NCBI GenBank assembly: GCA_037833965.1
Contig: AP031351.1
Location: forward strand, 6,708,501 to 6,772,500
Length of the DNA: 64,000 bases
Origin: Marchantia polymorpha subsp. ruderalis
Lineage: Eukaryota > Streptophyta > Marchantiopsida > Marchantiales > Marchantiaceae
Direction: 5' to 3'
A model generated the notes under the pieces. That model was given only the letters and a program-made list of their open reading frames with translations. It was not told where the DNA came from and searched no databases. Each line of letters opens with the position of its first letter. Within the stretch, counting starts at the first letter, position 1. Shown here piece after piece: positions 37,747 through 49,264 of the stretch. A program made the position numbers and the translations under genes.

Positions 37747-37774
37747 TATTGGGCAACTTAATCGTTGCCCAATA
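37747..37774. repeat. perfect 11-bp hairpin, 6-nt loop
   Basis: TATTGGGCAAC, loop TTAATC, GTTGCCCAATA. Second of three clean hairpins within 450 bp. Confidence 0.9.
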
Positions 37775-37846
37775 AGAATCGTTGGATCGTACTGCTATTT
37801 TGGAGCTGTCGAACAACAGCTTTTTGGTCTGCTGGTCATCCCTGCA

Positions 37847-37874
37847 AGCTCTACAAGTTATGACTTGTAGAGCT
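37847..37874. repeat. perfect 12-bp hairpin, 4-nt loop
   Basis: AGCTCTACAAGT, loop TATG, ACTTGTAGAGCT. Third of the local cluster of hairpins. Confidence 0.9.
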
Positions 37875-37899
37875 TTGTGAGGCCATTGATTCAGTCATA

Positions 37900-40800
37900 T
37901 CATATGCTGTCAATACTTTTGTGAAATTTAACATTGAAAGATTTATTGATTCATTGCAACACTAAGAAGTTGCAAGCTGATACAAAATGGAGTGGAGTAA
38001 CTAAACCTATAATCAACCTGATATATTCAAACCTGGGTTTAAGCACTAAAAAACATGGAAATATAACTATGTTATTCTAAACCAAGTCTTTTAGCGAGTC
38101 TACTCAGTTAAAATCTACCTAGTCTTACAACATAACCTCCCAAGAAAAACACTCTCCTCCAAGCCTCATTAAAAGTGTCATTTTATTAATAAATGTCACC
38201 TTTGCCACAATTAAAATTAGGCTAATGCCACAATTAAGACTCCTTCTCAAGTCACTCTTTGGCTCTAATTGAGGTTTGTGCGTGCAAATTTTAAAAAATT
38301 TACACGAAAGTGGTTAGGACCGACAATCATAATTTTCGAAATTAAGACATTAAAAAAGACACTTTTGAAACCAATAAGATTCATAAAAGCTCTTTTCAAA
38401 AAAAATGCCCAAAAACCATGCAAGTAAAAAAATAGCTAATAAATGAAAAACAGATATCTTCAAACTTAATTCAATATTAAAAAAGTGAATAATTTTGTAC
38501 CAAACGAAAACCAGGATAATTAAAAGCATTGAAGTTTATTCTTTTTTTTTGTCAAAACCTCCCCCGTGCGCCAGAAAGCTTTTTTCACAGCGTGAAGTTT
38601 ATTAACTGTGTGACAGATTTAGAAAGCGATTGCAGCTGCAATTGAGGCTTGACTATGCAAATTTTAAAAAAATTTGCACGCACTTCATAAAGTATACTAA
38701 GTGTGTGACCTACCTAGAAAGTGATTGCGACGATTGTGCGATTCATGTTTTATGCCAACAATAGTCCTGAATCAAAATCGTTCATTTTCAAAAATACTAA
38801 CATGAAAACATGCGATTGTTTTGTTGGCATTTTGTTCTTACTTCCATTATTGAATGAGAACAAAGATGAGTTGAATTCAATCTCGAATGATATATATCAT
38901 GTATAGTGACTATCATCATCTAGTATAGTGACTATCATATATCATGTATCAGTGCATGATGGACTAAAAGAATAATAGTGTGTGAGATTGCTACATGTTT
39001 CAATAGTTTGATGTTACGTGAAATATTATTTGATAAGGTATATAAGATTCAATACAGCCAATTGCAAAGTATTATTCTCGCAACAAGAAGGTGAAAACTA
39101 TCCAATGTTAATTTTGCATACTCAAAATGGAAGAAATAATTGAAAAGATGCTCATTAAAGAGCATAAAAAACATTCATTTATTTCATCCCCGTTTTAATA
39201 TGAGCTATAAACAAAACATCTTAAGACGCAACATGAAAACAATTGAGAAGCATATTAGCATTTGTCTCTTGAGTACAAGAAGAATAATCTTGTACTAAAA
39301 AGCTGAATAGTGGAATATATTTGAATATGGATTGTGAATCGGAGGTTATTACTTTCAAAATCCCCAATGTGAAAATAATCAATGATTTTGTTGCCAATTT
39401 ATTCTTAAAGCCAAACTTGGAGTAAACAAAGATAAAATGAAACCGATCTCAAAAACAAACACAATGAAGTTGTTCAAACTAGAAAATGAATGAAAAAGTT
39501 ATCAATTATATCATTCAACAATCCATTGTAATTTTGGTTGTCTATTAATCATACAAAAGTGGATATGTTGTTTAGCCAGACTGCTATTGTCATTACCCAA
39601 CATCTCGATTATACTTAAAACGTCAAATTGATCAAGATATCCAAACATATGGTTGACAAGTCATGCTTGCCATTTCATTACAACTAATTTTGGCAATATT
39701 GTGCAAGTAGTTCACGTGAATGTTCTCGTTAATTGCTTATTGTTCAACACAATAAGGATTTTTGTTGTCACATCTATAAATTTGAGTATGTGTTAACAAT
39801 ATGTTAATGAACTTGCATGAACTACTGTTATTATTTTAGTATCATCATATTGCGGTGAACTACAATACGTTGATCAACATGTTATTGAATGTGCTTAACC
39901 CAACATGGATTAACAAAACCATTTCTATCAGCTTTAGGAATGATTAGATCAGATTAGATTGCTATTGGCGATTGAAATGATTAGATCTTGTCGTCAAGCG
40001 AACGAACAACAACGTTGAAGGTGTCAGTTTTTACAAAAAAAATTCATACAATTTTATTTTACTTGTGATTGCAAGTCAACATGATGTACAATATAGAAGG
40101 ATTAAAATGTTTCCAAGATACAACAAGACGCGATAATACGCACTTGGTAATCTATTCAAATGGATTTTAGGGAACCAACGACAAATTTATCTACACATAT
40201 AGAAAAAATGCTTCATGCATCGTCCATAAGTAGTTGATCATTGTTGCATTTTTTGATTTGCTTTTTATAATCATTCAAATCACATTCAAGATAATGAGAC
40301 ACTCGACATGATAATTTTTCAACCATGTATTAAACTAGACAAGTTTATGATAAATATATGCGGCTAAAGCCATATTCGTTCAAAACATAAATACTTCTTC
40401 AATGAAGTAGAAGATGAAAAATTAAAGCTCATGTTGTTAAAGGCAATAAATTTGTTTGATTTGATTTGTGATCATAATGATAATCAAGATTCATGTACCG
40501 CTAGATTTGCGCGATACTATCAAGAAAATTATACATTCTGCTTTGTCAATTGTAACATAAGCGCATATGATTAGGCAAAGCGCGATTTAAATAATAATGC
40601 TAGTAAGCCTGAAACGTCAAAATTTATGCTTTGTCAACACTATCAAGTTTCCGAAGTAAAAATTTATAAGTGACATTTTGGATAGGTTGAATGCATTTTA
40701 GACACATTGATCATCAAAATACATCAATCAAATCAAAGAACAAAAAGTTGTTGAACGCTTACAAAAATGAACTTGACGTGAAGGCGTAGCTTCAAAATCA

Positions 40801-40970
40801 CAACAAAAAAATATTTTTCAACTATTTTTGAAAATTTGATCAAATCAATAATAAAGCATTGTTTCACACAATTTGTAATGTTGAGAAATTTCAATGAAAG
40901 TTTGATCATCGGCTTTGCAAATACATGTTGGATACATGCTAAACCTTAAACCCCTCTTCTAGAGTTTCAA
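37900..40970. other. AT-rich DNA, probably the decayed body of a plus-strand Copia element
   Basis: No genes. Because it leads directly into a plus-strand Copia pol 3' end at 40975, at least its right part is probably the decayed interior of that element, but no RT motif survives that I can read. A near-repeated AT block (TGCAAATTTTAAAAAA) occurs at about 38284 and 38657. Confidence 0.4.
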
Positions 40971-40974
40971 ATCC

Positions 40975-41320
40975 GACAACTCCGTCTTAAAATGGGAGAA
41001 ATTGCATTTGATTGCATACACAAAAATGACAATCCAGTTGATTTTTTAGTATAGTTCTTGCCACAACACAAATATAACAAACATCTACACTTAATTTGTA
41101 TGTGATCATTGGCGGAATCACATGAGGTTTGCTAGTCTTTTACTTTTGCTGTCAACTTTGCATGGAAATTTGCTTCGAAGTAGTAGATGCAAATCATCAT
41201 CATTCACTACCCTCGCTTTGATATGATGGTGTAAAATATAAAACTCAATAGGTTTACCGGTTTCAGCGCATACTTCTTAGTGTGCAACACTTAGAAGTTG
41301 CACATTAATATACAACAAGA
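40975..41320 (+). mobile_element. Copia pol 3' end and adjoining terminal region (left arm of inverted repeat)
   Basis: The plus strand reads MGEIAFDCIH, then NPVDFL and LPQHKYNKH, the RNase H C-terminus of a Copia polyprotein (family pattern ADLLTK-LP-HKF-KH). Non-coding sequence containing CGCTTTGATA follows. It is homologous to the reverse complement of 41356-41720. Confidence 0.6.
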
Positions 41321-41355
41321 TTTAGTTTAGTTTGATTTATATAAATTTTTCTACT

Positions 41356-41720
41356 CCCTCGTTGTGTATTAGTGTGCAATTAATAAGTGTTGCGCTGAAT
41401 TAATAAAACTGTTCATTTATATATCTCACATCTTCGTATCAAAGCGAATTTAGTGCACGATGAAGATTTGTGTTCACTCCTTTGGAAAATATTTCAATAC
41501 ACAGTTGGCAGCAATTGTGAACGACTAGATTAGCAAACCCACTAACAAAGCTCATGTAATTCTGCCAATGATTGCATACCAATTAAATGTCAATGTTTCT
41601 TAAATTTGTGTCGTGGCAGTAGCTTTGTTAGAAGATCAACCGGATGGTCGTATGTGTATACAAAAAAGTGAGATTTTCCCTACTTCATCAGCTTTCAAAA
41701 TTATATGAGTACGTAGTTGG
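41356..41720 (-). mobile_element. Copia pol 3' end and adjoining terminal region (right arm of inverted repeat)
   Basis: On the minus strand it reads LRTHIILKA, then HPVDLLTKLLPRHKFKKH, again the end of Copia pol, followed by the same non-coding block with CGCTTTGATA as the left arm. The right copy is better preserved. The two pol ends face each other across about 35 bp of AT-rich DNA. Confidence 0.65.
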
Positions 41721-41801
41721 CTGTGCTATGGTATAAACTTCATAGCCTCATGCAACACAAAGACCATGCAAGTTATCGTTTCACTCATATCCATATGTAC
41801 A

Positions 41802-41838
41802 CATCGTTGTTTCACTTCAGTAGAAAGAAACAACGATG
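41802..41838. repeat. perfect 12-bp hairpin, 13-nt loop
   Basis: CATCGTTGTTTC at 41802-41813 pairs exactly with 41827-41838. It lies in DNA upstream of the minus-strand Copia end. Confidence 0.85.
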
Positions 41839-42967
41839 AGGTTAGTAGACTCCAACTGAATCTACACAGATACATCAGATATGTGTAGTGCATAGCACGA
41901 TTCACAAAGGTACGACATCGATGATCGAACGACTAATGTAATAAGGGGAAGTTCTGTCCACCCGAGCCCAACGCTCCCAACTCTTTCAAGTGAGGCCTTC
42001 TGTCGTCACCCTTTCGATCACTACTCGCTTCCTCGACGGATGAATGAAATCCATTAAGCCAATCACACCTACATCGCCTTTTGGCAGATGAAGGGACTTT
42101 TCATTTCAAGCATCACATAGCGCACTTCTTAATCAAACTTACACTTCATCTGTTCTTCGATCAACTGGAAAATCAACAACAATCCACCACAGGTCTCACA
42201 ACACTACTCTCAATAAGAGATCCAAATTTACAGGTGCCAAGCGAGAATGTCACGGATGCACTCCATCCCTTCTTCAGGATGGAGGGGGTAATATCAACAT
42301 CCCCTCTGTGGAAAGTAACCGCTTTGGTAGGTTTTCATGAGAGGCATCAATCAAACCCTTCAAATCCAATCGATATTCAACCAAACAATTCCTGGTACTC
42401 CCAATATTACTCTTATTACCACCCGATGGTTTAATCTAAGAGCTGTATGTACTTTCAAAGAACTCTTTCTTTCCTCAACAAATTCTTCCAGTACATAGTC
42501 ACCACTCGAAACGTGAATAGCTCCAGCTACCTCGAGGTCAAGTGCTTTAGTACCGGAAAATGATACAGGGCGACAGAGCAGAAAAAGAGCTTGCCATCTC
42601 TTCTCCGTAAATTGTCATTGAATACACTGGAAATTTCTAGTCTTAGACAACCCTGTAAGAAACTAAGTTCACCTGGTTGCTCCCGGCCTTTCGAGTAGAT
42701 TAAGTATCACCTGTTTCTAATCTGCTTCAAAATGGCTGGGCGGGCCTTCAACAAACCTAGGGAATTTTACAGAATTTCCTTGACCACCATGCAGGTTGTC
42801 ACGTGCATTTCCCAACCGGTAATTGTTAAAATGTTGGTACAGTGTTGGTGGGAACCTACAACTCCTAAATAATCTATGTTTCACTATTGCATCTCAAATG
42901 TACATAATATATCAGTACAGAAATCAAAAGTTCGAAGAGGACAATGATACATGGTACTGCAAGCAGC
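41839..42967. other. SUFB downstream flank
   Basis: Contains the 3' UTR of SUFB at its right end. A 117-residue plus-strand frame (42081-42434) has no ATG at its start and no recognisable domain; I do not call it a gene. Confidence 0.45.
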
Positions 42968-45007
42968 TTATCCTACACTGCCTTCCAGTTTCAAGCTCAT
43001 AAGCTGGTTCACTTCGGCAGCAAACTCCAAAGGCAATTCATTAAACACATCCCTGCAGAAGCCACCAATTATAGCTGCAACTGCCTTCTCCGCGTCAATT
43101 CCTCTTTGCTGGAAGTAAAAAAGTTGGTCTTCGCCAATTTTTGAAGTACTTGCTTCGTGTTCCACTCGCGCCGTAGGATCCTTCACCTGAGAATCACGTA
43201 TTGCACACAAATGCTCGTTAAGTTGGTTTCCTGGAACGAGATCACAGACCGCGCGACGTTCTCCTAGTCAAATTGAATTACACGAAAAGAGATTACTCTA
43301 ACTGGTGGACGAGGATGAGACAACAAGGGTAAAAACTGACGAGTGGTGCCAATGACTGCTTCTCAGATGCTGGTGAGTGTTATAACTAAAACATTAGGTT
43401 CATTAAGAAGTAACGAGCACGAATGTCTCGTGCAGAGTCTATAGGCAGTACCGACACCACAGGGAGAAACATACCTGGATGTAAGGGTAAGTGTTCGCTC
43501 CAGCTTCGTCTCCAATCAGCATAGAATCACACTGAGAAAAGTTCCTGGCATTGTGAGCAGTTGGCTGGACCTGTACCAGACCTCTGTAACAATTTACAGA
43601 ACGACCTGCAGATATTCCCTTCGAGACAATACGGCTCTTTGTGTTCTTGCCCACATGGATCATCTTCGTCCCTGTATCAGCCTGTTGCATGTTGTTCGTC
43701 AAAGCAACGGAGTAAAACTCCCCAACTGAGTTATCGCCCTTCAAAACTACACTAGGATACTTCCATGTGATTGCTGACCCAGTTTCAACTTGGGTCCAGG
43801 ATATCTTAGAGCTCTTGCCGTCGCACAAACCCCTCTTAGTGACAAAGTTGTAGATTCCTCCAACACCCTGCTCGTTTCCCGCGTACCAATTTTGGACAGT
43901 GGAGTACTTAATTTCTGCACCTTCCCCACAGTAAAGCTCCACCACAGCCGCATGCAGCTGATTCTTGTCGTACGATGGTGCAGTACACCCCTCTAAGTAG
44001 CTCACAAAACTCCGGTCGTCGGCGATTATCAGCGTTCGCTCAAATTGGCCAGTTTCCATAGCATTGATTCGAAAGTATGTTGAAATCTCCATGGGTGACA
44101 CAGTATCTTTGGGGATGTAGCAGAAGGAACCATCACTGAACACGGCGGAGTTCAGTGCAGCGTAGTAATTGTCAGCGACAGGCACGACCTTTCCTAGGTA
44201 CTTTTTAATAAGATCAGGGTATTCCCGGATAGCCTCTGAGATAGAACAAAAAATTACACCCGAGGCCATGAGAGTTTTCCTGTGAGTGGTGGCAATGGAA
44301 ACACTGTCGAACACTGCATCCACAGCAACATTCGCGAGTCGCTTTTGCTCTGTGATCGGAATTCCTAGCTTCTCGAACGTTTCTAGAAGATCTGGATCGA
44401 CTTCGTCAAGACTGGCCTTCTTCTCTTTTTGCTTGGGTTCCGAATAGTAGCAAATATCTTGAAAATCGATAGTCGGATATCGGTTGTCTGACCAGGTCGG
44501 CTCCTTCATCTTCAGCCACTGCCTAAAAGCAGACAAGCGAAATTGCAGCATCCACTCTGGTTCTTTCTTCTTCGCAGAGATAAACCGCACTGTATCTTCG
44601 GACAAACCCTTGGGAATGGAGTCCGACTCGATATTTGAAACAAAGCCCCATTTGTAATCCCTTTTCAGAAACTCCTGTACGGTGTCATCACTGGAACTGG
44701 TGGTCTTAACAACTGCAGGGGGCCTGTCCATCACAGCCGCATCACTTCCATCCTTTCCAGGAGCTGCATCGCATCTCACTCCCACAACACCGGCCGCGAA
44801 TTTCCTGTTGCCAGCCCACGGTCCAGAATGCAGCCTGGCTTCAAATCCAGCAGCAGAGCCCAATCCTGCACCGCGGAGGAACCCCAACCTGGAGCATCCA
44901 TTGGCTCCTTCCACGCCCTTACCATCGCTGTTGCATCTCGATGATTTCGCACCAGCTATGGCTGTGGCCGCGGCTGCTCCTCCAAATGGCAACGCCACGG
45001 AAGTCAT
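42968..45007 (-). CDS. SUFB: chloroplast Fe-S cluster scaffold subunit SUFB, two exons
   Basis: Subunit of the plastid SUFBC2D scaffold that assembles iron-sulfur clusters in the stroma. Exon 1 is 45007-43475 and exon 2 is 43186-42968 (TAA), joined in phase 0 across a 288-bp GT-AG intron inside the conserved [20 protein letters not shown] block. The product is 583 residues. The first 80 or so are rich in Ala, Ser and Gly, an apparent transit peptide. The SufB N-terminal block ([20 protein letters not shown]) and the SufBD beta-helix core follow, including [46 protein letters not shown] and [14 protein letters not shown]. The end is [19 protein letters not shown], the normal terminus of the family. 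No lesions are seen, so the gene looks functional. The start chosen is the ATG at 45007, which gives a full transit peptide. Confidence 0.96.
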
Positions 45008-45930
45008 AATCCTAGAGCTGCTCCCAGTTCTCTTCCTCCGACCTTCGCTCTTCCGTCTTTATTTCTCGCTCTGCTCCCACACACCGTCGAAATTGCCCTC
45101 TTCTCTTCCTCGGCCTCGTGCAACCTCGAACCAGAAACAATTCCTCGACACGATTCCTCGACACTACGATTCTATCCGCCTCTCGCTGCTCCTCTGAGTA
45201 CGGGAAATTGTCGCGTGTGCCGGTGGCGTGTGCTCTGGACGCCTCGTTGAGCAATCCTCTCCTCCACAGGGTTGGCCAAACTCAAACTGAGCAGCGCAGA
45301 TCTTTCGAGAGTCCAGATTCGCGGCAGAACGTCTTCTACCCCCTGCGGCGCAGACCACCGCTGATGCGGCAGCGGCCGCAGTGCCGCGGCGTGGGGCCTC
45401 GATGACGATCGACGGCTTGCTGCCGTCTCTACCAACTTTGCGGCGTCGACGAGCCGGACTGCGATTGACGCACGGAGGCAAGTCTCCGGGGATGACGCAT
45501 GCGACGTCCGAGGGATATGCCACAGCGAATGAACCGCTGCTACCGCTTCTTGCCAGCGTTGGTGTGCCTATTGGCCGTTCAGCTCGGAGTCGTAGATAGA
45601 ATTCTAGATATGTTCATGTTCCCGACTTCCCCCTTCGTGGCCCGGTGCCGAATCTGCCTCCACTGAACCGCGACTGTGCACCGCGACCACGTCATTACCA
45701 CGTTCTTTGTCAACAGCATTGTCCATCGTACTCCGTACCCTGCCTTCCTCTCTCGGTTCCCACCTGCATCGTTGAACGGAGGAACGTCTTCCTTCGTCGA
45801 CCTCCTTATTCTTCTCATGCGTACTGTACTACGGGGAATACTGGGTGGGCAGCTTTGATTAAGTGAGAAGGGAGACGCATGGAACAAATGCGCGACTGTC
45901 TGTTCAGGGCCTTCCATGGATTTCCATAAT
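45008..45930 (-). promoter_or_regulatory. SUFB promoter and 5' UTR region
   Basis: GC-rich DNA directly upstream of SUFB, falling to AT-rich DNA near 45930. Frames on both strands (for example 45164-45523 minus and 45381-45599 plus) are Arg/Ala-rich and unrelated to known domains. No clear TATA box was found. A divergent gene sharing this promoter cannot be excluded, but no coding support exists. Confidence 0.5.
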
Positions 45931-47308
45931 ATTTTTTAAGTCGTGACAATTCATAAATTTAGAGCCATTATACAAAAGCACTGCATTGTTTTCACCCTAA
46001 CACACTAATACATCATCCTTCATATTTTATTCGTTCCCGCTTTCCATTTTTACAATATTATCTTTTAGTCTCTTCAAACCAATGATTGAGTACAAATTGC
46101 TGAAAATATTATATTATAACCTGCGTCCGAATGCATCAATATGATGAGACGTTCGTATATGAGACTAAGAGGGCTTGTATAGTTGACATTATGCAGGTTG
46201 CAAGTTTTGCTTCTACGCATATACTGATTTTAGCCTCTGTACCTTCCCCGTCTCTTATCCAGCGGCGAAACCTGAGCAAATCATCTTATGTCTAAGTTGC
46301 ATCCATGTTGACTCCCTTCCATACTCTCCTTGTTTTATCTTCCTTCCCGGTTCACATTAGACTTGCCAGTACTCTCGCACGAACCCATGGATGGTAATCG
46401 TTGCTGTTTGTATGTGAATAGATTACTCCACCGACGACCGTGCACTGAAAACTATATTTAGGAAAACCAAACGTTATGTTTCATGCCATCAATTTCATCC
46501 TGGGAAATTATGTCGGTAGAATGTAAATATGGCAAACTCGTGAGAATCAGGTTATGAAGGGATTTATTGTATACTTACTGTATGCAATGTACAATTCCTC
46601 ATATGCAGACATTTGTCTTCTAATGAGATTTTATTCGTTAAATGAAAGTAGAACCATCGGAAAACTGAACTGCAGGACAAACTTAGTCAACTTCAGGGTT
46701 GAAACTTGAAATGAGTCCTTTCCCCGCTTTATTCTTTGATGGGACCTCGAAGTTGAAATTGCTAATGCATATGATAATATTAATGTGACGCATTGTATAC
46801 TTACAGCCGTGGATTTACAATCACACTACTTTTGTTTCTTCTTGATTTTACATCAAACATATAATTGATTGACATGCAATTAACAAGTTGAGAATAGGCT
46901 TTGTGTACAATAATTTCGCGGAGAGTGTAATTATGGCTCACTTAGTGCTAAATAGCCCTCATTCTCTATGTAGAATTATCTAATTGATACATGAAGGGTA
47001 ATAGAGGGTCTTGGATGAGTAGCAACTACTTCCAATATAGAATGTTCAACCAATCAGAGACACTTCGTCTCTGATTTTTTTCTTATTATTTTTTTCTATA
47101 TGATTTTCTTATTGGAATCATTGGTCCAAGAGCTATGGGAGATAGGATACGGGTTGAAGTGCGGGTTAACCCTAGGATTAACCTGGATGAGACCCATAAA
47201 CCCATTCCATCTCGCCCGAACAGGTTATCCACACTAAGTGCCTATGGTTCCGTTGGTCTAAAATTTTAGGACTTTACAATTTCAGGTACCCGGTAAAACA
47301 AACAAACT
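45931..47308. other. intergenic DNA without recognised features
   Basis: AT-rich and non-coding. The only structured item is a 10-bp hairpin with 5-nt loop at 47052-47076 (AATCAGAGAC / GTCTCTGATT) followed by a T run. Confidence 0.5.
47052..47076 (+). repeat. perfect 10-bp hairpin followed by T-run
   Basis: AATCAGAGAC, loop ACTTC, GTCTCTGATT, then TTTT. It looks like a bacterial terminator but lies in plant intergenic DNA, so no such function is implied. Confidence 0.8.
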
Positions 47309-47310
47309 TA

Positions 47311-47334
47311 CAGTAAAGCCCCCGCTAAGTTATA
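47311..47334 (+). repeat. left terminal inverted repeat of the pogo element
   Basis: 24 bp starting CAGTAAAGCCCCCG, preceded by the TA target site. Confidence 0.93.
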
Positions 47335-47524
47335 ACCCCTCGTAAGTTATCAAAAATTTACGGAACAAACATCGTTCTATGGGGACTAAGTTATAAAGCA
47401 TAAGTTATGTACTCAATGACCAAAATAACTTTTTAGAGGTTTTTTATTACTGCTTAAGCCAGCCATCGAGCGTCGCTTGTTGGAGATTTTCGAATCGAAT
47501 GGTACTTTGGATTCTACGTAGCTG

Positions 47525-48978
47525 TCAATGTACTTGGTGCTCCACAGGATCCGCTGGATTTAACATTGAAATCACCACGGATAACCCTTTTAGCTTTTCA
47601 GCACGTGTAAGTTGTGCTGGTTCCTCCTCCTCAGGGTCTCCAATGGATGGGTTATTCTCCTGGCCAGTGACAAGGTTCGCGATCTCCTCGTCATTCAGAA
47701 ACATATGCTCCACACCGCTTTCCTCGATCGGATTCAACAGCGATGCAATTGACATTGGATCCCGCAAAGGTAACCTGTGTAGAGCATCCGTGAGCTCTTC
47801 CTCGACCTGCTCCTCTTCTAAAAACGCCCGACGGTCGTCTTCTACAGCCTCGAACAATCCTGTGCGGCGAAAGCAGTTCTCGATTGTCTGCTGCGATATT
47901 TCGTTTCATGATGCGAGGCACCACCTCATTGCGGTAAGTTGATCAACTTTGTAGAGGTTGACCTCATTCTTCTCATCACGATCCAATGCATTTTGCAAGT
48001 GGAAGCGTTGGTAATGTCTCTTGAAAGCAGCGATAATCTCGGTGTCCATGGGCTGAATCTTTGACGTCGTGTTTGGCGGCAGTGGGCATACTTCAACATT
48101 TGGAGTTTGTCACTCATCAGTGATATGTGAATGTGCATTGTCCATCAACAGCAAGATGTGGCGATTTGCGGCACGCATCTCTGCATCAAAGCGCTTTAAC
48201 CACTCTTGGAAAAACATCCCAGTCATCCAGGCTTTTTTTTTTGCTTAGTAATAAAATCCAAGCTGTTCGCTAGTTTTGCGATTGAAGCAACGAGGTTTCT
48301 GGGCGTGTCCAATGAAAAATGACGGCAGTTTGTGAGACCCATTGGAATTTGCAGTGAGTGCGAGAATGATCTTGGTTTTGTCCTTTTAGAACCAGCAATA
48401 CGTTGTTGGACAATTGTCGTATCTGGCACCATACTATAAAAAAGGCCCGTTTCGTCCATATTGTAGACATCTTCCGGATTGAAGGCAGCGATACGGGCCC
48501 GTAATGCTGGCATTGCCGCTTCGATCGCATCATCATCGACTGATCCGGCTTCACCATGGATTTTAAAGCTCTTTAGTTTGTTGCGGAACAGGAACTTATA
48601 CAGCCATCCATTTGAAAATTTGATGATGCCTTCAAGTATTTTAAGTATTTTTGCAAATCGTTGACCTTGCGCTTTGATGAGATCGTACGTAATGAAGACA
48701 TTCCGATGCTGGCACTGCAGGACCCAGAGTGAAAGTGCTTCTTCAAGATCGGGAAAATTCACGGTTCTCGGCCTTTTCGCGTGAAGCTCGTATTCATCCA
48801 TTAGCTCATAATCATGCTTCTTCTTTAGAATCTTGCTAATGATGACTTGCGATGGTGCCGTTGTAAGCCCAAATTTTCCCTTGGTCCATGCTGCAACTTC
48901 TGCATGCGACAACAAAATGTTGGCTTCCTTATATTTAGAAATTTGAAGGCGTTGCTCATAGGTGAAGCGTGGTGCCAT
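47525..48978 (-). pseudogene. pogo/Tigger transposase, frameshift plus stops
   Basis: Starts at ATG 48978 with an N-terminal Psq-type helix-turn-helix (FTYEQRLQISKYKE), then a CENP-B-type DNA-binding domain (EEALSLWVLQCQHRN...SNGWLYKFLFRN). The DDE_1 catalytic domain follows. The three acidic positions are all Asp, as in pogo: NMDETGLFY (codon 48454-48456), LLMDNAHSH (48140-48142) and QPMDTEII (48044-48046). An acidic C-terminal region with a DPEEEEPAQLTRAEKL block ends at 47525. Lesions: a one-base loss near 48381 after SKRTK, and in-frame stops in the FYY-stop-AKKKAW, ITDE-stop and LAS-stop contexts. Full length would be about 485 residues, normal for Tigger transposases. The catalytic triad is intact but the protein cannot be made in one piece. 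Confidence 0.92.
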
Positions 48979-49238
48979 GCTGCTGCCGATGAAAATAGTA
49001 GATGAGCAAGGAGTGCGAAGAAAAGCTGAGTGAAGGGGCGAAGAGCTGAGAACGAAGAATTGGGAAGAGGGGTAGAAGGGCGAGGGAGTGCGAGGAGCGA
49101 GCTTCTAATATTACACTGCCTAGATGACGTACATAGTCAAAATGCACTTAGGGTTTAGGGTTGGCTGATTGGCTACGGTACATACCTCCCAAAACTTATA
49201 ACCTCCCGTAAGTTATCAAAATCCCCTTCCACCGAGGC

Positions 49239-49262
49239 TATAACTTATCGGGGGTTTTACTG
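49239..49262 (-). repeat. right terminal inverted repeat of the pogo element
   Basis: Read on the minus strand it starts CAGTAAAACCCCCG. It differs from the left repeat at two positions and is followed on the plus strand by TA. Confidence 0.93.
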
Positions 49263-49264
49263 TA

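Larger units (their letters stand above)
47311..49262 (-). mobile_element. pogo/Tigger-type DNA transposon, complete ends, TA target duplication
   Basis: A 1952-bp element. Its terminal inverted repeats at 47311-47334 and 49239-49262 match at 22 of 24 positions (CAGTAAARCCCCCG start). It is flanked on both sides by TA (47309-47310 and 49263-49264), the hallmark target duplication of the Tc1/mariner-pogo superfamily. Subterminal CGTAAGTTATCAAAA motifs occur near both ends in the same orientation. It encodes one transposase on the minus strand, described separately. Intact ends with a broken gene mean it could only move if supplied with transposase in trans. Confidence 0.93.

Noticed and set aside
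42081-42434. 117-residue plus-strand frame near the SUFB 3' end
   Set aside because: No ATG at its start, no domain, no splice partner; biased composition only.
44682-45197. 171-residue plus-strand frame
   Set aside because: Antisense shadow of the SUFB transit peptide and leader.
45381-45599. possible divergent gene opposite SUFB
   Set aside because: Arg/Leu-rich 72-residue frame in a GC-rich promoter with no continuation or domain.
47052-47076. hairpin plus T-run as a transcription terminator
   Set aside because: Rho-independent termination does not apply to plant nuclear genes, and no Pol III gene is seen nearby.
47499-47942. 147-residue plus-strand frame
   Set aside because: Antisense shadow of the pogo transposase C-terminus.
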